From the NCBI RefSeq assembly GCF_009380215.1, contig NZ_WHUG01000003.1, positions 62,001 through 126,000 of the forward strand: a DNA stretch of 64,000 bases, given 5' to 3'. The position numbers and the translations under genes were made by a program. The notes under the pieces are model-generated. The model saw nothing but the letters and a program-made list of their open reading frames with translations. It was not told the origin of the DNA and did not search any database. The first letter of the stretch is position 1. The number at the start of each line of letters is the position of its first letter. The DNA is from Rugamonas aquatica (lineage in GTDB: Bacteria > Pseudomonadota > Gammaproteobacteria > Burkholderiales > Burkholderiaceae_D). Positions 62,058-64,000 of this stretch are shown here, piece by piece.

Positions 62058-62086
62058 AGAGTAGTGCAATGCAGCAGAAAATTCAA
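62058..62086 (-). promoter_or_regulatory. Possible gltB promoter
   Basis: On the minus strand: -35 TTGAAT (62081-62086), 17-bp spacer, -10 TACTCT (62058-62063), about 36 bp before the gltB start. The -10 is weak; found by eye. Confidence 0.3.
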
Positions 62087-62168
62087 CAATAACAATTAGG
62101 GTCGGAGTCGGATTAATTTTTTCAAAGTTGCCGGGATTTTTAATTAGGGACAGAGTGATGCCGGTTCT

Positions 62169-62200
62169 AAAAAAACCGCAGGAACCGGCGATTCCTGCGG
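62169..62200 (-). terminator. Rho-independent terminator of the RAYT gene
   Basis: Perfect 9-bp stem CCGCAGGAA (62176-62184) / TTCCTGCGG (62192-62200) followed on the minus strand by seven T (62169-62175), 15 bp past the transposase stop. Confidence 0.8.
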
Positions 62201-62214
62201 CATCCGCTAGCTGT

Positions 62215-62916
62215 TCAGGCAGCTTCCGGCTTGATTTTGAACGGCCTGCCGCGCTTGGCCGGCAATACCTGGCGCTTGACCTTGTGCTGCAGCGCCGTCT
62301 TGAACTGCTCGCTACCCAGCGGCCAGCCTTTCAGCAGCGCCTTGCTGATATGCGCCACCTCGTCCTCGCTCAACGCCGCCTCGGCCAGCGCGATATACGC
62401 GGCTTCGCGCTGGAATGGCGTGTTACCCAGCTCCCAGAACTTCGGATGGTCGACGATCAGGCCGTCCGAGCGCAGCCCGGCGTGGTGCGGGTAGCTGGAC
62501 CACGGATAATCCTCGGCCCGCCCTACCATGCCGTTGCGCACCGGATTGAACTCGATATATCGGCTGCACGACATGAAGTATTGCTCGGCGTCGATGAGCG
62601 AGGTTTTGTAGCGTCCGTTCCACAAAGTTCCACTACGGCCATATTTTTGATTGAAATAGGGCACGTAATAGCGGCCTATCCACTGCATCATCTGGCCCAG
62701 GCCATCCGCGTCGGCCGGCGTGACCAGCAAATGCAGGTGATTCGGCATCAAAACATAGGCGTGCACGGCCACTTTGTAGTTTTTGGCAGCGGTGCGCAGC
62801 CAGCCGAGGAAGGTTTGATAGTCTTCGGCATCCAGGAACACCGGCTGGTTGTTATTGCCGGTCTGGATGACGTGATGAGGCTGGCCAGGGACGATCAAAC
62901 GGGGGAGACGTGCCAT
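62215..62916 (-). CDS. REP-associated tyrosine transposase (RAYT, IS200-like Y1 superfamily)
   Basis: 233 residues. N-terminus MARLPRLIVPGQPHHVIQTG, HUH-type metal motif in MPNHLHLLV (His60, His62) and the catalytic-Tyr region SRYIEFNPVRNGM (Tyr120), then WSSYPHHAGL. These enzymes cut single-stranded DNA at REP palindromes and are usually single-copy housekeeping genes rather than free insertion sequences. The C-terminal tail is Lys/Arg-rich (KRQVLPAKRGRPFKIKPEA). All catalytic residues are present, so it may be active. Confidence 0.92.
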   Translation of the reverse strand: MARLPRLIVPGQPHHVIQTGNNNQPVFLDAEDYQTFLGWLRTAAKNYKVAVHAYVLMPNHLHLLVTPADADGLGQMMQWIGRYYVPYFNQKYGRSGTLWNGRYKTSLIDAEQYFMSCSRYIEFNPVRNGMVGRAEDYPWSSYPHHAGLRSDGLIVDHPKFWELGNTPFQREAAYIALAEAALSEDEVAHISKALLKGWPLGSEQFKTALQHKVKRQVLPAKRGRPFKIKPEAA

Positions 62917-63016
62917 AATTTTGAGCAGAATAAATCGGATGCACCGATTCTACACCACTCTGTCCCCGATTATTCAGGCTCGCCGAAAAACCGGCGCGAC
63001 TCTGTCCCTGTTTTTT

Positions 63017-63697
63017 TTAAGAGAGGTTGAAGCTGGCCGACAGGCTGTAGCCCTCGCCATAGGCGCTGCGCAGCGGCAGATCCTGGCCCAGGCCGGTGCG
63101 GGCCTTCTTGCGCAGGCGGTACACTAGCATGTCGACGCGACGGCCGGCGTCCGGATCGTCGCCGCCGATGCCGGCCACGATGACCTGGCGCGGCACGGGA
63201 CGGGTGTTGATCGTCAGCAGATGCAGGAAATTGCATTCCTTTTCAGTCAGCGTGATCGCCATGCCCTGCAGCTCCAGCTGGCGGGCGCTGACCTTCAGCG
63301 TCCACTTGCTCGGCGCAGGGATGGTTTCCTGCGGACCCACGCGACGGTCCAGCGCCTCGATGTGGGCGGCCAGCTCCGGGAATTTGATCGGCTTGGTCAG
63401 GTAGTGGTCGGCGCCCAGGCGCAGGCCGAGGATGCGGTTGTCGAAGGCGACACGGCCGGTCAGCACCAGCAGGCCGATTTGCGGGTACAGCTGGCGCATC
63501 CGGGGTATCACATTGAAACCGTCTTCGTCCGGCAAGCCCAGGTCAAGCACTACCACGCCGACGTTGCCCTGGCTCAGGGCGGACCACATATCGCTGGCAT
63601 TGTTAGTGATGTGCACTTCGTGTTCAAGCTCAGTCAAAAACTCTGCCATTTCCTCGGCATAGTCCAGATTGTCTTCCACGATGAGTATTTGCGTCAT
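63017..63697 (-). CDS. OmpR/PhoB-family response regulator
   Basis: 226 residues from ATG 63697 (MTQILIVEDNLDYAEEMAEF); the 10-codon upstream extension lacks family character. Receiver domain with acidic pair Glu8-Asp9, phosphoacceptor Asp52 (VVLDLGLPDEDGFNV) and the conserved Lys in YLTKPIKF. C-terminal winged-helix DNA-binding domain (LTEKECNFLHLLTINTRPVP, VDMLVYRLRKKARTGLG). It follows the histidine kinase gene by 55 bp on the same strand. Confidence 0.92.
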   Translation of the reverse strand: MTQILIVEDNLDYAEEMAEFLTELEHEVHITNNASDMWSALSQGNVGVVVLDLGLPDEDGFNVIPRMRQLYPQIGLLVLTGRVAFDNRILGLRLGADHYLTKPIKFPELAAHIEALDRRVGPQETIPAPSKWTLKVSARQLELQGMAITLTEKECNFLHLLTINTRPVPRQVIVAGIGGDDPDAGRRVDMLVYRLRKKARTGLGQDLPLRSAYGEGYSLSASFNLS

Positions 63698-63752
63698 TGA
63701 TGCGCCATTCGATCGATTATTGAGCAACGGTGCTCAGTCCTGCCTAGCCGCT

Positions 63753-64000
63753 TCAGCTTGCGTCCAAGGAATTATCACTGCTGCCATCCGCCCGCGCAAG
63801 GCTTTTCCCGGCACTGGCCGCCACGGGCAGCCAAATCCGAAATTCCGTGCCGCTTTCAGAAACATTTGTTGCCGTCAGCGTACCTCCGTGTACGTCCACC
63901 ACCGCGCGCGCCATATACAAACCCAGGCCCGATCCGGCGATGCCGGCAGCGTTACTGCCACGGAAGGATTTGTCGAACACCTGCGCCCATTCCGCCGCCG
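63753..64000 (-). CDS. Partial histidine kinase, C-terminal ATPase region
   Basis: Only the last ~82 codons lie in the window; the gene continues past the right edge. The visible part starts in the F-box region (AEWAQVFDKSFRGSNAAG), has the G2 box GSGLGLYMARAVVDVHGG and ends with the usual GTEFRIWLPVA strand plus a short tail. Upstream partner of the response regulator at 63017-63697. Sensor input domains are outside the window. Confidence 0.9.
   Translation of the reverse strand, partial: AAEWAQVFDKSFRGSNAAGIAGSGLGLYMARAVVDVHGGTLTATNVSESGTEFRIWLPVAASAGKSLARADGSSDNSLDAS

Larger units (their letters stand above)
62146..63009. mobile_element. REP-associated transposase unit with inverted flanking sequences
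   Basis: The transposase gene is bracketed by AGGGACAGAGT (62146-62156) and its exact inverse ACTCTGTCCCT (62999-63009); a second inner copy ACTCTGTCCCC is at 62957-62967. A short hairpin (CCGGTTC 62161-62167 / GAACCGG 62182-62188) lies inside the left flank and CGCCG...CGGCG (62981-62996) inside the right. Paired palindromic REP-like ends around a Y1 transposase gene are the RAYT arrangement. Limits are approximate. Confidence 0.6.

Overview
The window is high-GC bacterial chromosome (only non-coding patches fall below about 45% GC) with a gene set typical of Betaproteobacteria, order Burkholderiales. The best guess is an Oxalobacteraceae member (Massilia/Duganella/Janthinobacterium type). 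The main reasons are the mlaFED-mlaA-mlaC / ABC exporter / bolA-murA / hisGD..IE / HIT / tatABC superoperon, gltBD, and priA next to hemE. This taxonomic call is inference from gene order and protein character. No rRNA, tRNA, CRISPR array or prophage was recognised.

Layout, left part (1-27.8 kb). A gene cut by the left edge (probable periplasmic-binding-protein sensor) is followed by an RCC1-repeat lipoprotein, a YgiQ-type radical SAM protein, and small conserved proteins (DUF1269-like, DUF4404, VF530). Next come two tandem secreted M3 metallopeptidases, a YjbR protein and a TMEM175-type channel protein. A small accessory patch carries two toxin-antitoxin modules (higBA and a PIN-domain pair). 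After a DUF2846 lipoprotein and an SRPBCC protein come a TonB-domain/Sel1-repeat fusion, an HbpS/UPF0303 protein, SlyX, a Cache-domain protein, the helicase Rep, a divergent quinone-oxidoreductase/LysR pair, an AtaL-like protein, a degenerate HD-GYP protein, a lipoamide-dehydrogenase-like flavoprotein, an ArgP-like regulator and PriA.

Centre (27.8-28.6 kb). The 783-bp gap between priA and hemE is the only long non-coding stretch. It is very AT-rich and carries five perfect and four one-mismatch DnaA boxes, including a 34-bp direct repeat of three boxes. It looks like a replication origin or a DnaA-titration site and is the most interesting part of the window.

Right part (28.6-64 kb). hemE is followed on the plus strand by an S9 peptidase, a very long SNF2-type helicase, a DUF885 peptidase with a Lys/Ser-rich linker, and a small coiled-coil membrane protein. 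From 38.4 to 55.5 kb every gene is on the minus strand with little or no spacing. Read in transcription order: mlaF-E-D-A-C-B (phospholipid transport), an ABC-2 exporter pair, bolA, murA, then all histidine genes hisG-D-C-B-H-A-F-I-E with a DNA adenine-methyltransferase-like gene inserted between hisD and hisC, then a HIT protein and tatA-B-C. gltB and gltD follow, with a pair of dRS3-like hairpins between them. A REP-associated tyrosine transposase comes next, and finally a response regulator with its histidine kinase cut off by the right edge.

Dispersed repeats: a 29-bp-arm inverted repeat at 25.7 kb, the dRS3-like pair at 57.2 kb, and REP-like inverted sequences around the transposase at 62.1-63.0 kb.
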